64,000 bases of DNA from Alcanivorax sp. (GTDB lineage Bacteria; Pseudomonadota; Gammaproteobacteria; Pseudomonadales; Alcanivoracaceae): the NCBI RefSeq assembly GCF_002726155.1, contig NZ_PBSH01000053.1, positions 1-64,000 on the forward strand, read 5' to 3'. Below, piece after piece: positions 1-8,193 of this stretch (its first letter is position 1; each line of letters starts with the position of its first letter). Below the pieces are notes generated by a model that saw only the letters and a program-made list of their open reading frames with translations, searched no databases and was not told where the DNA came from. Position numbers and translations under genes: made by a program.

Positions 1-1
1 C

Positions 2-1234
2 AAGTTCGGCCTGAGTGCGCCGCAGCTGATGGCGGCCATCGAGCATTGCCGTGCCGCCGGGCGGCTGGACTGCGTGAAGCTGCTGCATTTCCACCTGGGC
101 TCTCAGGTGGCGAATATTCAGGATATTAAAGCAGGCATGCGCGAAGCGGCCCGTTACTACACCGAGATGCGCGCCCTGGGCGCGGCAGTGGAAACCGTGG
201 ATGTGGGCGGCGGCCTGGGGGTGGATTATGAAGGCACCCACTCGCGCTCTTATTGTTCCATGAACTACGGCGTGGCCGACTACGCCCGCCATATCGTGCA
301 GACCCTGCAGCAGCAGTGCGCGGAGCACGGCGCGCCGGAGCCGAACATTATTTCCGAATCCGGTCGGGCGCTGACTGCCCACCACGCGGTGCTATTGGTG
401 AACATCACCGATCAGGAGCAGATGGCGCCGGTGGCGGTGGAGGCGCCCGCTGCGGATGAGGCGGCTGAGCTACTGCAATTGTGGGAGCTGCAACAGGTGC
501 TGAGTGGCGAGCCGGGCAATTTGCTGGAACGCTTCTCGGAAGTGACCGGCGCCTGGCAGGACATTCACCAGCGTTATATTGCCGGTGAGCTGGGTTTGGC
601 GGCGCGGGCGCGCGGGGAGCAGTTATACATCAATTGCCTGCTGGCCCTGCGCGGTCGTCTGAATCCGCTGCGCAAGCAGCAGCGGGAACTGCTCGATAGC
701 CTCAACGAAACCCTGGCGGACAAGTTGTTCGTGAACTTCTCCGTGTTCCAGTCGGTGCCGGATGTGTGGGGCATCAACCAGGTGTTCCCGGTGCTGCCGC
801 TGTCCGGTCTGGATAAACCCGCCACCCGCCGGGCGGTGATTCAGGACATTACCTGCGATTCCGATGGCCGCATCGACCAGTTCGTGGATGGCGAAGGGGT
901 GGAGGCCACCTTGCCGCTGCCGGAGCAGCTCAACGGGCATTTGGGCATTTTCATGGTGGGCGCGTACCAGGAAATCCTCGGCGACATGCACAACCTGTTC
1001 GGCGATACGGATTCCGTGGATGTGGACGTGGATGACAACGGCAACATCGTGCTCGACCACGCCATTCACGGCGACACGGTGAGCTCGGTGCTACGCTACG
1101 TGAACTACGATACCGACAAGCTGCTGGCGTCTCTGGAGCAACATTGCCGCCAGGCGCATCTGAATGATGCCGAGCAAGAAGGTTTTATCGCGCTGGTACG
1201 TGAGGGCCTGGCAGGGTATACGTATTTAGAGTAG
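2..1234 (+). CDS. speA: biosynthetic arginine decarboxylase, 3' part
   Basis: PLP-dependent decarboxylase converting arginine to agmatine, the first step of the agmatine route to putrescine. The reading frame is open from the window edge (KFGLSAPQLM), so the 5' part lies outside; about 410 codons of a protein that is usually near 630 residues are present. Visible family motifs are HFHLGSQ and GGGLGVDYEG of the PLP barrel, SESGRALTAHHAVL, and the substrate-site motif TCDSDGRID near the C-terminal third. The methionine at 29 is internal, not a start. It ends just before a REP-like repeat pair, with no clear terminator. Confidence 0.93.
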   Translation, partial: KFGLSAPQLMAAIEHCRAAGRLDCVKLLHFHLGSQVANIQDIKAGMREAARYYTEMRALGAAVETVDVGGGLGVDYEGTHSRSYCSMNYGVADYARHIVQTLQQQCAEHGAPEPNIISESGRALTAHHAVLLVNITDQEQMAPVAVEAPAADEAAELLQLWELQQVLSGEPGNLLERFSEVTGAWQDIHQRYIAGELGLAARARGEQLYINCLLALRGRLNPLRKQQRELLDSLNETLADKLFVNFSVFQSVPDVWGINQVFPVLPLSGLDKPATRRAVIQDITCDSDGRIDQFVDGEGVEATLPLPEQLNGHLGIFMVGAYQEILGDMHNLFGDTDSVDVDVDDNGNIVLDHAIHGDTVSSVLRYVNYDTDKLLASLEQHCRQAHLNDAEQEGFIALVREGLAGYTYLE

Positions 1235-1272
1235 CGAAGCGCGGCCACAAAATGCATTTCGACGAAGCCGCT

Positions 1273-1436
1273 GTAGGAGCGCCTCTCGAGGCGCGAACCG
1301 AGCGTAGCGAGGCGACAGAGATTTCCTGGATTCCGCAATGCCATGAATGAAACCTGTCGAGTGCGGTAAGGCCTGAGTGCCCTGCGGGCGATTTCCTTGC
1401 TGCGCAAGGTTCGTCCCCTGGAAGGGAACTCCTACA
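1273..1436. repeat. family Q REP-like inverted pair
   Basis: Two palindromic units face each other downstream of speA. The left unit (1273-1318) starts GTAGGAGCGCCTCTCGAGG and continues GAACCGAGCGTAGCGAGGC. The right unit (1396-1436) is its inverted relative and carries GTTCGTCCCCTGGAAGGGA then ACTCCTAC. The same words recur at 11974-12123 and 18957-19120. GTAGGAG...GCGAAC is similar to REP units common in pseudomonads. No transposase is nearby. Confidence 0.7.
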
Positions 1437-1493
1437 GGTGCGTCGTAGCGACTCGTAGCCCACAACAAAATTTCAGCCAGCAAGGAGAGCACC

Positions 1494-1838
1494 ATGCGTT
1501 ATGAACTCTGTGCCAGCCAGGATCTACCCGAAGGACAAAGCCGCGCCATGAAGGCGGGGGACACCAAATTGGTGGTGTACCACCTGAGTGATGGCTTCTA
1601 CGCCACCCAGGCGCGCTGCACCCATATGTTTGCGTCGCTAGGCAAAGGCAAGATTCTCAAGGACCAGTGTGTGCAGTGCCCGTTGCATCGGGCCAAGTTT
1701 GATATCCGCACCGGTGAAGTCTCCGAGTGGGCGAATTTCCCGCCGGGGGTGCAGATGCTGAATGTGGTGCGGGGTGAGAAAGCCCTGGAAACCTGGCCAG
1801 TAACCGAAGAAGACGGCCAGCTGTACGTGGAGATCTAA
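1494..1838 (+). CDS. Rieske [2Fe-2S] ferredoxin-like protein
   Basis: A 114-residue single-domain Rieske protein, probably a soluble electron carrier. The cluster ligands are C42 and H44 (RCTHM) and C62 and H65 (CPLH), in the C-x-H...C-x2-H pattern of dioxygenase ferredoxins. The length fits a stand-alone ferredoxin of the bphA3/NirD type. A strong ribosome site (AAGGAGAG) precedes the ATG. The stop overlaps the next start (TAATG), so the pair is translationally coupled. No oxygenase or reductase partner is adjacent, so the partner is unknown. Confidence 0.85.
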   Translation: MRYELCASQDLPEGQSRAMKAGDTKLVVYHLSDGFYATQARCTHMFASLGKGKILKDQCVQCPLHRAKFDIRTGEVSEWANFPPGVQMLNVVRGEKALETWPVTEEDGQLYVEI

Positions 1839-2293
1839 TGGCAAACCCGAGTAAGGCGCAGCAGGAAGCCGCGCTGGCGCGACTGGAAAAATTCAGCCGC
1901 TTCACTGATAGCAGTATTGGCATTCCCTTTACCAAGTTTCAGATTGGCGCCGAAGCGATTATTGGCCTGGTGCCGATCGTTGGTGATGCGGCGGGCCTGG
2001 TGCTGGGCAGCTATGTGCTGGTGGAGGCCCACCGCGCAGGCGCCAGCAAAGGCGTAAAACTGCGCATGTTGCGCAACATGGGCATCGACTTCCTGGGTGG
2101 CTTGTTGCCGGTGGTGGGCGATGCTTTTGATGCCATCTACAAAGCCAATACCCGCAACACCAAGCTGCTGAAGAATTATCTGGAAAAGCAGCTGGAAGTG
2201 GAGCCGCCCCCGCCGCCGTTCCCGTGGTGGACACTGGTCTGGCTGACGGTGCTCTTTGCCGTGGTTACTGGCGGTTTGACCTTGATCCTTTGA
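1838..2293 (+). CDS. DUF4112 membrane protein
   Basis: A 151-residue protein matching the DUF4112 pattern: two glycine-rich hydrophobic stretches with the repeated signature L-x-P-x-V-G-D (LVPIVGDAAGLVLG and LLPVVGDAFDAIY), then a basic helix and a C-terminal membrane segment (WWTLVWLTVLFAVV). A proline run, EPPPPPFPWW, joins the domain to the last helix. It overlaps the Rieske gene by one base and is followed by a hairpin terminator, so the two form a small operon. Function unknown. Confidence 0.8.
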   Translation: MANPSKAQQEAALARLEKFSRFTDSSIGIPFTKFQIGAEAIIGLVPIVGDAAGLVLGSYVLVEAHRAGASKGVKLRMLRNMGIDFLGGLLPVVGDAFDAIYKANTRNTKLLKNYLEKQLEVEPPPPPFPWWTLVWLTVLFAVVTGGLTLIL

Positions 2294-2298
2294 TCCAT

Positions 2299-2322
2299 GC
2301 CCGGCGCCCGTCGCCGGGTTTT
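2299..2322 (+). terminator. rho-independent terminator after the DUF4112 gene
   Basis: CCCGGCG and CGCCGGG form a 7-bp GC stem around a 5-base loop, followed by TTTT. Confidence 0.75.
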
Positions 2323-2612
2323 CTGCCTGTTTACTGTTCATGACGGCCGACTCTGGCCGACAAAAAGTGGCCTGAGTTGGTCGTGTTTGTTTGCGCTTAC
2401 TTACCCGGGTCCCCTTTATTCCAGGTGATACCCCTTCTTCTCTTCGGCTTTTTGCGGCTTGTGCCGTGGCGGAGAATCAATCCGAATTGAATCCGAACAA
2501 GCATTCGCTTTACTGTGTCACCCATCAATGTAACTGTGGATGGTGTAGGTGATGCGTTGCCTGCGGCAGCCACTTTTTACAGGCGTTGGCCTCACGTACA
2601 CAGGTGACCCTC
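2323..2612. other. intergenic region without a recognised gene
   Basis: Holds the upstream region of the PF10118 operon. A short imperfect palindrome, GGCCGACTCTGGCC, lies near 2345. A promoter is expected but no convincing -35/-10 pair stood out. The in-frame TTG at 2586 lacks a ribosome site and is rejected as a start. Confidence 0.4.
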
Positions 2613-3542
2613 ATGAGTACTGCAACCCTTCATCAATACGCGCCGAAAACCGTCGGGAACGCTCCCGAGGTGCCCATCCGGCATATGGATTTCAAATTTG
2701 ATGCCAAGGATCTCGACACCACCTTCTTTAAAGATACGGAGTTTGCCACTGCGTACTTTCAGGCGCTGTCTATCTTCCTGACCTTTGGCGAAGAGCTGGT
2801 GATCGACACGGCCCGCTACCACCGCCAGTTTCTCAAGGACCCGGTGCTGAAGCAGCGGGTGACGGCGTTGATTGGCCAGGAAGCCATTCACTCCAAAATG
2901 CACGACGAGTTTAACGATACCCTCGCCGAGCATCGCTACCCGGTGGCGCTCTACCGTTTCCTGGCAGACAACGTGTTCGAGTATGGCTTCAAGAAACTGC
3001 CTAACCGCATGCAGCTGTCCCTGATGGCGGGGATTGAGCATTTCACGGCGGTGTTGGCCGAATACATGATGAAGAACGAGGCCGTCTTCTACGAAACCGG
3101 TGATGAAAAGCAGCGCGCTCTGTGGATGTGGCACATGCTGGAAGAGTCCGAGCACAAGGACATTGCCTATGATGTCTACGAGACCTTATCCGGTAACTAC
3201 CCGCTGCGGGTGAGTGGCTTTGCGCTGGCGGCCTTTACCATCATGTTCCTGGTGCCGCTGGGTGGCGCCGCCATTCCGGTGTATCGCAAGCCCACCAAGC
3301 TGCTGAGCCTGCGTTTCTGGAAAGACGTGAAAACCAGCCTGGTGTTTCTGGCTGGCCCGAAAGACGGCGTTTACGGCAGCACGGTTAAGCACATTCTGGA
3401 TTACCTGCGTCGCGACTTTCATCCCAACGACCACGACACCACCGCCTACCTTGAGTATTACAAGGAGAAGCTGCTGAACCCGAAGACGGGTCTGTTATCG
3501 CCGTATCTGGTCAAGGAATTCGTGCCGAAACTGCGCGCCTGA
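2613..3542 (+). CDS. PF10118-type predicted metal-dependent hydrolase (diiron-like)
   Basis: A 309-residue member of the PF10118 family, a ferritin-like helical protein with Glu/His metal ligands. Candidate ligands are visible in FGEELVIDTARYH, GQEAIHSKMHDEF, IEHFTAVLAEYM and EESEHKDIAYDVYE, the E-x-x-H pairs expected for a dinuclear site. A hydrophobic stretch (FALAAFTIMFLVPLGGAAI) near residue 210 suggests membrane contact. AGGTGA six bases before the ATG at 2613 fixes the start. The SDR and flavin monooxygenase genes follow in the same direction, so a role in oxidising hydrophobic substrates is inferred; the reaction is not known. Confidence 0.82.
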   Translation: MSTATLHQYAPKTVGNAPEVPIRHMDFKFDAKDLDTTFFKDTEFATAYFQALSIFLTFGEELVIDTARYHRQFLKDPVLKQRVTALIGQEAIHSKMHDEFNDTLAEHRYPVALYRFLADNVFEYGFKKLPNRMQLSLMAGIEHFTAVLAEYMMKNEAVFYETGDEKQRALWMWHMLEESEHKDIAYDVYETLSGNYPLRVSGFALAAFTIMFLVPLGGAAIPVYRKPTKLLSLRFWKDVKTSLVFLAGPKDGVYGSTVKHILDYLRRDFHPNDHDTTAYLEYYKEKLLNPKTGLLSPYLVKEFVPKLRA

Positions 3543-3599
3543 TTTTCGTGGCATGCCCGCTTCGGGGCGTGTCGTCGATAACCTGTTGAGATAATCAAG

Positions 3600-4448
3600 A
3601 TGATGACTTTTTTGAAGCAGCGTTTTGCCAAACCCAGCAAGAACGCCTATGCGGTAGTGACCGGTGCCGGTAGTGGTATCGGCCGGAGTTTTGCACTGGA
3701 ACTGGCCAAGCGTGGCGGTGCCGTGGTCTGTGCGGATGTGAATCTGGAAGCGGCACAGGAAACCGTGGCGTTATTGGAAGCCCAAGGCGCCAAAGGCTTC
3801 GCCATTCACTGCGACGTGGGTGAAGAAGCGCAGGTGAAAAAACTGGCTGAGGAATCTGAAGCCTTGCTGGGCCACCCGGCAACCATGATCATCAACAACG
3901 CCGGCGTGGGCCTGGGTGGCAAGTTCGATGAGCTGAGCCTGGATGACTGGAAGTGGTGCATGCACGTGAACCTGTGGGGCGTGATCCATGGCTGCCACTA
4001 CTTTGTGCCCGGTTTCAAGAAGCTGGGGCGCGGCGCGATTATTAACGTGGCCTCCGCCGCATCTTACACGGCGGCACCGGAAATGAGCGCTTATAACGTG
4101 ACCAAGGCCGGTGTGCGTGCCCTGTCCGAAACCCTGTTCTCGGAACTGGCCAGGGACAACATTCGCGTGAATGTACTCTGCCCGACGCTGGTGCCGACCA
4201 ACATCATCAAGAACGGCCGTATCCCCGGCCGTTACTCCAGGCTGGCGGACCATGCGTTGATGAACTACGCCATGACCACCAGTGACGATGTGGCCAGGCT
4301 GACCCTGAACCGTCTGGACAAGGGCGAGCTGTACACCACGCCCCAGGTCGACGCCAAGCTGTTCTGGATGATGAAGCGGGCGTCGCCCAACCTGTACGCC
4401 AAGTTCCTGGGTTTCTCTTATCGCTTTGTCAGTCACAAGGGGGCATAA
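3600..4448 (+). CDS. short-chain dehydrogenase/reductase (operon with BVMO)
   Basis: A 282-residue classical SDR with a Rossmann nucleotide site TGAGSGIG (residues about 22-29), the structural NNAG motif, the catalytic serine segment NVASAAS and Y-x-x-x-K in SAYNVTKAG. An acidic residue after beta-2 (CADVN) favours NAD(H). The C-terminal tail is longer than in minimal SDRs and rich in aromatic and basic residues, as in members that act on lipids. Two bases separate its stop from the BVMO start. It probably makes or consumes the ketone or alcohol handled by the monooxygenase; the substrate is unknown. Confidence 0.85.
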   Translation: MMTFLKQRFAKPSKNAYAVVTGAGSGIGRSFALELAKRGGAVVCADVNLEAAQETVALLEAQGAKGFAIHCDVGEEAQVKKLAEESEALLGHPATMIINNAGVGLGGKFDELSLDDWKWCMHVNLWGVIHGCHYFVPGFKKLGRGAIINVASAASYTAAPEMSAYNVTKAGVRALSETLFSELARDNIRVNVLCPTLVPTNIIKNGRIPGRYSRLADHALMNYAMTTSDDVARLTLNRLDKGELYTTPQVDAKLFWMMKRASPNLYAKFLGFSYRFVSHKGA

Positions 4449-4450
4449 CC

Positions 4451-5968
4451 ATGGCCGCTGCAAAAAAGACCAAGACCGCTGCGCGCAAGGCGTCGGCCGA
4501 AAAAATTCATGATTCCTTTATCGTCGGTGCCGGCATTTCCGGTATCGCCGCAGCGATCAAGCTGAAAAAAGAAGGCTATAACGATTTCAAGATTATCGAG
4601 AAGGCGGATCGCGTGGGCGGCACCTGGCGGGAAAATACCTACCCGGGCTGTGGTTGTGATGTGCCGTCTTCACTGTATTCCTATTCGTTTGCGTTGAGCA
4701 GCAAGTGGAGCCATCTGTTTGCCAAGCAGCCGGAAATTCTCGATTACCTGGAAGACGTGAGCACCAAGTTTGGCATCACCCGGTTGATTGAATTCAATAC
4801 CTCGCTGGACGCTGCCACCTGGGATGAAAGCCGCCACCTGTGGGTGCTGGACACGTCCAGCGGGCAGTACCTGGCGCGGACGGTGATTTTTGCCACCGGG
4901 CCGATTACGGAGTCCAGAATCCCCGCGCTGCCGGGGCTGGAAAGTTTCACCGGCGAGATGTTCCATTCCGCCAAGTGGAACCATGATTACGATCTGACCG
5001 GCAAGCGGGTGGCGGTGATTGGTACCGGTGCCTCGGCGATCCAGTTCGTGCCGCAGATTCAGCCCAAGGTGAAAGAGCTGTTCGTGTTCCAGCGCACCGC
5101 ACCCTGGGTGCTGCCGAAGCCGGACCTGCCCCTGGGTGACCGAAGCAAGCGTACTATTGAAGCGTTGCCGGTGATTCAGCGTGGCTGGCGCAAGGCGGTG
5201 GCCACGTCCCTGAATGCCATCAATTTTGGCCTGCGTAATCCCAATGTGTTGAAGCCTGTCAGCACGGCGGCGAAGCAGTTGTTGCGCGTGCAAATTAGTG
5301 ACAAGGCGTTGCGCAAGGCGGTAACGCCGGACTTTACTCTGGGCTGCAAGCGCATCCTGTTCGCCAACGATTACTACCCGGCCCTGCAGGCGGATAACGC
5401 CAACCTGATTCCCCATGGCCTGGTGGAAGTGGATGGCAACACGGTTATCGCCGCTAACGGGGAGCGCCATGAAGTGGATGTGGTTATCTGGGGCACCGGC
5501 TTTGATGTGTCGCATCCGCCGATTGGCAGCAAGGTGGTGAATGCCAATGGTGATCGGTTGTCGGACCTGTGGAAAGACAGCTCGCCGGAAGCGTATCTGG
5601 GCGCGACCCTGGAGAATACGCCGAATGCGTTTCTGGTGCTGGGGCCGAACGTATTGGTGTATGACTCCTTTATCGGCCTGGCCGAGGCACAGCTGGATTA
5701 CATCATCGATGGTCTGAAAAAAGTGAAGGCCAATGATATCGGCAAAATCACCATTCGCCCGGATGTGCTCAAGCAGCACAACGACAAGGTGCAAAAACAC
5801 CTGAAGGGCACGGTGTTCAACAGTGGTGGCTGCAAGAGCTACTACCTGGACCAGAACGGCCGTAACTTTGCCGCCTGGCCCTGGTCGCTGGCGGCGCTGA
5901 AGAAAAAGCTGAGTGCCTTCAAGCTGGATGACTATGAGGTGACGTATCTTAGGGCCTGTTCACACTAA
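4451..5968 (+). CDS. Baeyer-Villiger-type flavin monooxygenase, 3' end altered by MITE
   Basis: A 505-residue NAD(P)H/FAD monooxygenase. The FAD fold GAGISG is at residues 26-31, GGTWRENTYPGCGCD follows, the BVMO fingerprint F-x-G-x3-H-x3-W is near 165-175 (FTGEMFHSAKWN), and a second dinucleotide fold VIGTGASAIQ lies near 190. The N-terminus has a Lys/Ala-rich leader. The last residues RACSH and the stop come from the terminal repeat of the inserted element at 5951-6217. Beyond the element, in the same frame, DEEVLRKAS and a stop remain (6218-6247) and look like the original C-terminus. Loss of nine tail residues may be tolerated. The substrate is unknown; it is probably an aliphatic or cyclic ketone. 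Confidence 0.88.
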   Translation: MAAAKKTKTAARKASAEKIHDSFIVGAGISGIAAAIKLKKEGYNDFKIIEKADRVGGTWRENTYPGCGCDVPSSLYSYSFALSSKWSHLFAKQPEILDYLEDVSTKFGITRLIEFNTSLDAATWDESRHLWVLDTSSGQYLARTVIFATGPITESRIPALPGLESFTGEMFHSAKWNHDYDLTGKRVAVIGTGASAIQFVPQIQPKVKELFVFQRTAPWVLPKPDLPLGDRSKRTIEALPVIQRGWRKAVATSLNAINFGLRNPNVLKPVSTAAKQLLRVQISDKALRKAVTPDFTLGCKRILFANDYYPALQADNANLIPHGLVEVDGNTVIAANGERHEVDVVIWGTGFDVSHPPIGSKVVNANGDRLSDLWKDSSPEAYLGATLENTPNAFLVLGPNVLVYDSFIGLAEAQLDYIIDGLKKVKANDIGKITIRPDVLKQHNDKVQKHLKGTVFNSGGCKSYYLDQNGRNFAAWPWSLAALKKKLSAFKLDDYEVTYLRACSH

Positions 5969-6217
5969 TTACGTGGCCCCTGTTGCGGCCCAAAATGCGC
6001 CAATCTAGGCGCGAGAAGAGATGTTTGGTGTTTCCAAATGAACGACGAGCAACAACGAGTGGCGCATTTGGGGCCACAACCCGAAGGGCTGGGCCCTTTT
6101 TCCGTCCAGCAGCTCCAACCGCTACTTATGTAGAGCAACTACACTGCGCATCGGTTGGAACTACTGGACAAAAAAATGACTCCAGCAGGGGCTACGGAAT
6201 TAATGTGAACAGGCCCT
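5951..6217. mobile_element. 267-bp MITE-like element with terminal inverted repeats
   Basis: The ends are inverted repeats: AGGGCCTGTTCACACTAATT on the left and the complement AGGGCCTGTTCACATTAATT on the right, about 21 of 23 bases matching. The interior has two stem-loops (GTGGCCCC...GGGGCCAC and CCAACCG...CGGTTGG) and no transposase. The termini resemble those of IS5-type elements by general appearance, so a non-autonomous derivative is inferred. No perfect target duplication is visible; the flanks are CTT and GAT. The length is a multiple of three. Confidence 0.8.
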
Positions 6218-6268
6218 GATGAAGAGGTGCTGCGCAAGGCATCGTGACAAGGCGGTACGGGTAAAAAG

Positions 6269-6302
6269 AAAACGCACGGTCTTCGGGCCGTGCGTTTTTT
6301 TG
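6269..6302 (+). terminator. rho-independent terminator of the BVMO operon
   Basis: AACGCACGG and CCGTGCGTT form a 9-bp stem with a TCTTCGGG loop and seven T residues. It sits downstream of the displaced BVMO tail, supporting the view that the operon originally ended at 6247. Confidence 0.9.
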
Positions 6303-6328
6303 TGTCTGGAAGCGATTCCGGCTGTGGT

Positions 6329-6416
6329 GTCGGATTACGGCCTTCGGCCTAATTCGACCTACAAGAACCTCGCATTCTTATTCGTAGGTCGTGTTAGGGC
6401 GTAGCCGTAACCCGAC
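6329..6416. repeat. family P palindromic repeat, inverted pair
   Basis: The left unit (6329-6362) begins GTCGGATTACGGCCTTCGGC and ends with CGACCTAC. The right unit (6384-6416) is its inverse, starting GTAGGTCGTGTTAGGGC. Single copies of the unit lie at 19748-19779 and 46411-46444. It separates the convergent BVMO and DUF523 genes. Confidence 0.75.
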
Positions 6417-6425
6417 ATCTTGATT

Positions 6426-7094
6426 TCAATGCATGGCCTGCCCGAGCTTTTCCAGATACTGGCGCATGCCGCTGAGTAGCGGTTCGTCCAGTTGTTCGGT
6501 TTGTTCCTGCATGTGATTGAGCCACTGTCCCTGTTGCTCGTTGTGGTGCCATTGGTGGTAGCAATACACATGCAACAAAAACGCCTGCAGGAAGGCGGGT
6601 TTTTCCAGGTCTTCCTCGTTGGCCAGCGGAATGCGTGGAAACAGCTCATGGAGTTTGCGGGCAAAGGCGCCAGAGGCCATGCCAATCTGTTGCCCCTGAG
6701 GGTTGTGCACCGGGGTGCTCAGGTAGCCGCAACTGGGTGAGCGGGCTTTCAGCACAAAACCGCTCAGGGGAGGCTGCAGGGTGGCGGCTACGTTTTCCAG
6801 GGCGTCGGTGACATCCTGCTGTGGCTGGTCCACGCCGCGCACCCGCAGTTGGTCGTCGAGCTGCACCACCTGAATGGGCGGGCGCGGCACGGGCAGGCCA
6901 ATGGCCACTTCCGGGCAGGTTTCCCGAAAGCGCAGCAAGGGCCCCAGCTGGTGGACCAGAATGGCGTTGTGTTTGTGGTCGCCGTCGTACCTTACCTTTT
7001 GGCCGGTGAGGCAGGCGCTGACGCCGACGACGGGCTTTTCCCAGTCCTGTTGAGGCAGGTCAAAGCCCATTTTTTCCAGCAAATCCGTTAGCAT
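6426..7094 (-). CDS. DUF523 family protein
   Basis: A 222-residue protein. Its first 160 residues fit DUF523 (YbbK type): VSACLTGQKVRYDG near residue 25, ETCPEVAIGLPVPRPP and LKARSPSCGYL, with conserved cysteines that may bind metal or substrate. The C-terminal 60 residues form a helical His/Gln-rich extension shorter than the DUF1722 (YbgA) domain often fused here. AAGGGAG precedes the ATG. The dehydrogenase gene starts divergently 35 bp away, so their promoters overlap. Biochemical role unknown. Confidence 0.75.
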   Translation of the reverse strand: MLTDLLEKMGFDLPQQDWEKPVVGVSACLTGQKVRYDGDHKHNAILVHQLGPLLRFRETCPEVAIGLPVPRPPIQVVQLDDQLRVRGVDQPQQDVTDALENVAATLQPPLSGFVLKARSPSCGYLSTPVHNPQGQQIGMASGAFARKLHELFPRIPLANEEDLEKPAFLQAFLLHVYCYHQWHHNEQQGQWLNHMQEQTEQLDEPLLSGMRQYLEKLGQAMH

Positions 7095-7129
7095 GGCAGG
7101 TCTCCCTTCTTCCCCAAAGGTGACAGGTT

Positions 7130-8083
7130 ATGCAAGGCGTTTTTCTGGATACCGATACCCTGGTTCCCGACGAGCTGGACTTCACCGCCTTCGACAATAT
7201 GTTGTCGTGGACCCTTTACCCGCAGACCCGCGCCGACCAACGTGTGGCCCGGCTGGACGGTGTGCAGGTGGTGGTGACCAACAAGGTGGTACTTGATGCC
7301 GCCACGCTGAAAGCCTGCCCGTCCCTCAAGCTTATCTGCATTTGTGCCACCGGTACCAATAATGTGGATTTGCAGGCGGCGGCGGACCAGGGCATTACCG
7401 TGTGCAATGTGACGGGCTATGCCCGCGCGTCGGTGGCGCAGCATACGATGGCGCTGTTGCTATCGCTGGCGGCCCGGCTGACTGCCTACCATGAGGATGT
7501 GCGTTCGGGGGGCTGGAGTCAGGCGCCCCAGTTCTGTCTGCTTGACCATCCCATGACGGAATTGGCGGGGAAAACCTTTGGGGTGATCGGTTACGGGGAT
7601 CTGGGGCGGGAGGCCGCCCGCCTGGCGGAGGCGTTCGGCATGACGGTGAAGGTTGCCGAATCGTTTCAGGCCCAGGGCAATCCGTCCGGGCGGGTGCCGA
7701 TGGCTGAACTGTTGCCGGCGGCGGATGTGATCAGCCTGCATTGCCCGTTAACACCGCAGACCGACAAGCTGGTGGATGCGGCGTTTCTGTCGCAGATGAA
7801 ACCCGGCGCTTTGCTGCTGAATACCGCCCGTGGAGGCCTGATTGATGAGGCGGCGTTGGTAGACGCGTTACGCAGTGGTCAACTCGGTGGGGCGGGCCTG
7901 GATGTGCTCAGCAGCGAGCCACCGCCGGCGGACCATCCGTTGCTTGCCGGCGGCATCCCCAACCTGCTGATTACCCCACACAACGCCTGGGGCACCCGGG
8001 AATCCCGGCAACGGGTGCTGGATGGGGTGGTGGAGAATATTCGTCAATGGCAGGCGGGATCGCCGATCAATGTGGTGAGTTAG
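7130..8083 (+). CDS. D-2-hydroxyacid dehydrogenase (glycerate/hydroxypyruvate type)
   Basis: A 317-residue NAD(P)-dependent dehydrogenase. It has the nucleotide-binding motif GYGDLGREAARLAEAFG, the LHCPLTPQT segment, NTARGGLIDEAALVDAL with the substrate arginine, E in SSEPPP, and catalytic H in TPHNAWGT. These match the hydroxypyruvate/glycerate dehydrogenase (HprA) subgroup better than lactate or phosphoglycerate dehydrogenases. It probably reduces hydroxypyruvate or a related 2-oxoacid. A ribosome site, AAGGTGACAGG, precedes the ATG. It is followed by heptad repeat A, not a classic terminator. Confidence 0.85.
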   Translation: MQGVFLDTDTLVPDELDFTAFDNMLSWTLYPQTRADQRVARLDGVQVVVTNKVVLDAATLKACPSLKLICICATGTNNVDLQAAADQGITVCNVTGYARASVAQHTMALLLSLAARLTAYHEDVRSGGWSQAPQFCLLDHPMTELAGKTFGVIGYGDLGREAARLAEAFGMTVKVAESFQAQGNPSGRVPMAELLPAADVISLHCPLTPQTDKLVDAAFLSQMKPGALLLNTARGGLIDEAALVDALRSGQLGGAGLDVLSSEPPPADHPLLAGGIPNLLITPHNAWGTRESRQRVLDGVVENIRQWQAGSPINVVS

Positions 8084-8090
8084 AAAGACA

Positions 8091-8188
8091 GTGACGAGTT
8101 GCGAGCAGCGAGTTACGAGAAGCAAAACCAAACGGATTTGAAAGGTTTCTATTGTGAATTTCGCGACTCGCTTCTCGTCACTCGCTCC
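8091..8188. repeat. heptad inverted-array element A
   Basis: Left arm: 7-bp units of form GNNNCGA at 8091, 8098, 8105 and 8112 (GTGACGA, GTTGCGA, GCAGCGA, GTTACGA). Right arm: units of form TCGNNNC at 8161, 8168, 8175 and 8182. The 40-odd-bp core pairs AAAACC with GGTTT and has CGGATTT in common with element C. It lies between convergent genes. Confidence 0.85.
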
Positions 8189-8193
8189 TGCCT

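Noticed and set aside
4451..5968. Naming the BVMO AlmA (long-chain alkane monooxygenase)
   Set aside because: The N-terminal motif GGTWRENTYPGCGCD and the BVMO fingerprint are general; AlmA-specific similarity cannot be judged without a search.
5951..6217. A target-site duplication around the MITE-like element
   Set aside because: The flanks are CTT and GAT, or TTA and TGA if the ends are shifted by one; neither is an exact duplication, so none is claimed.
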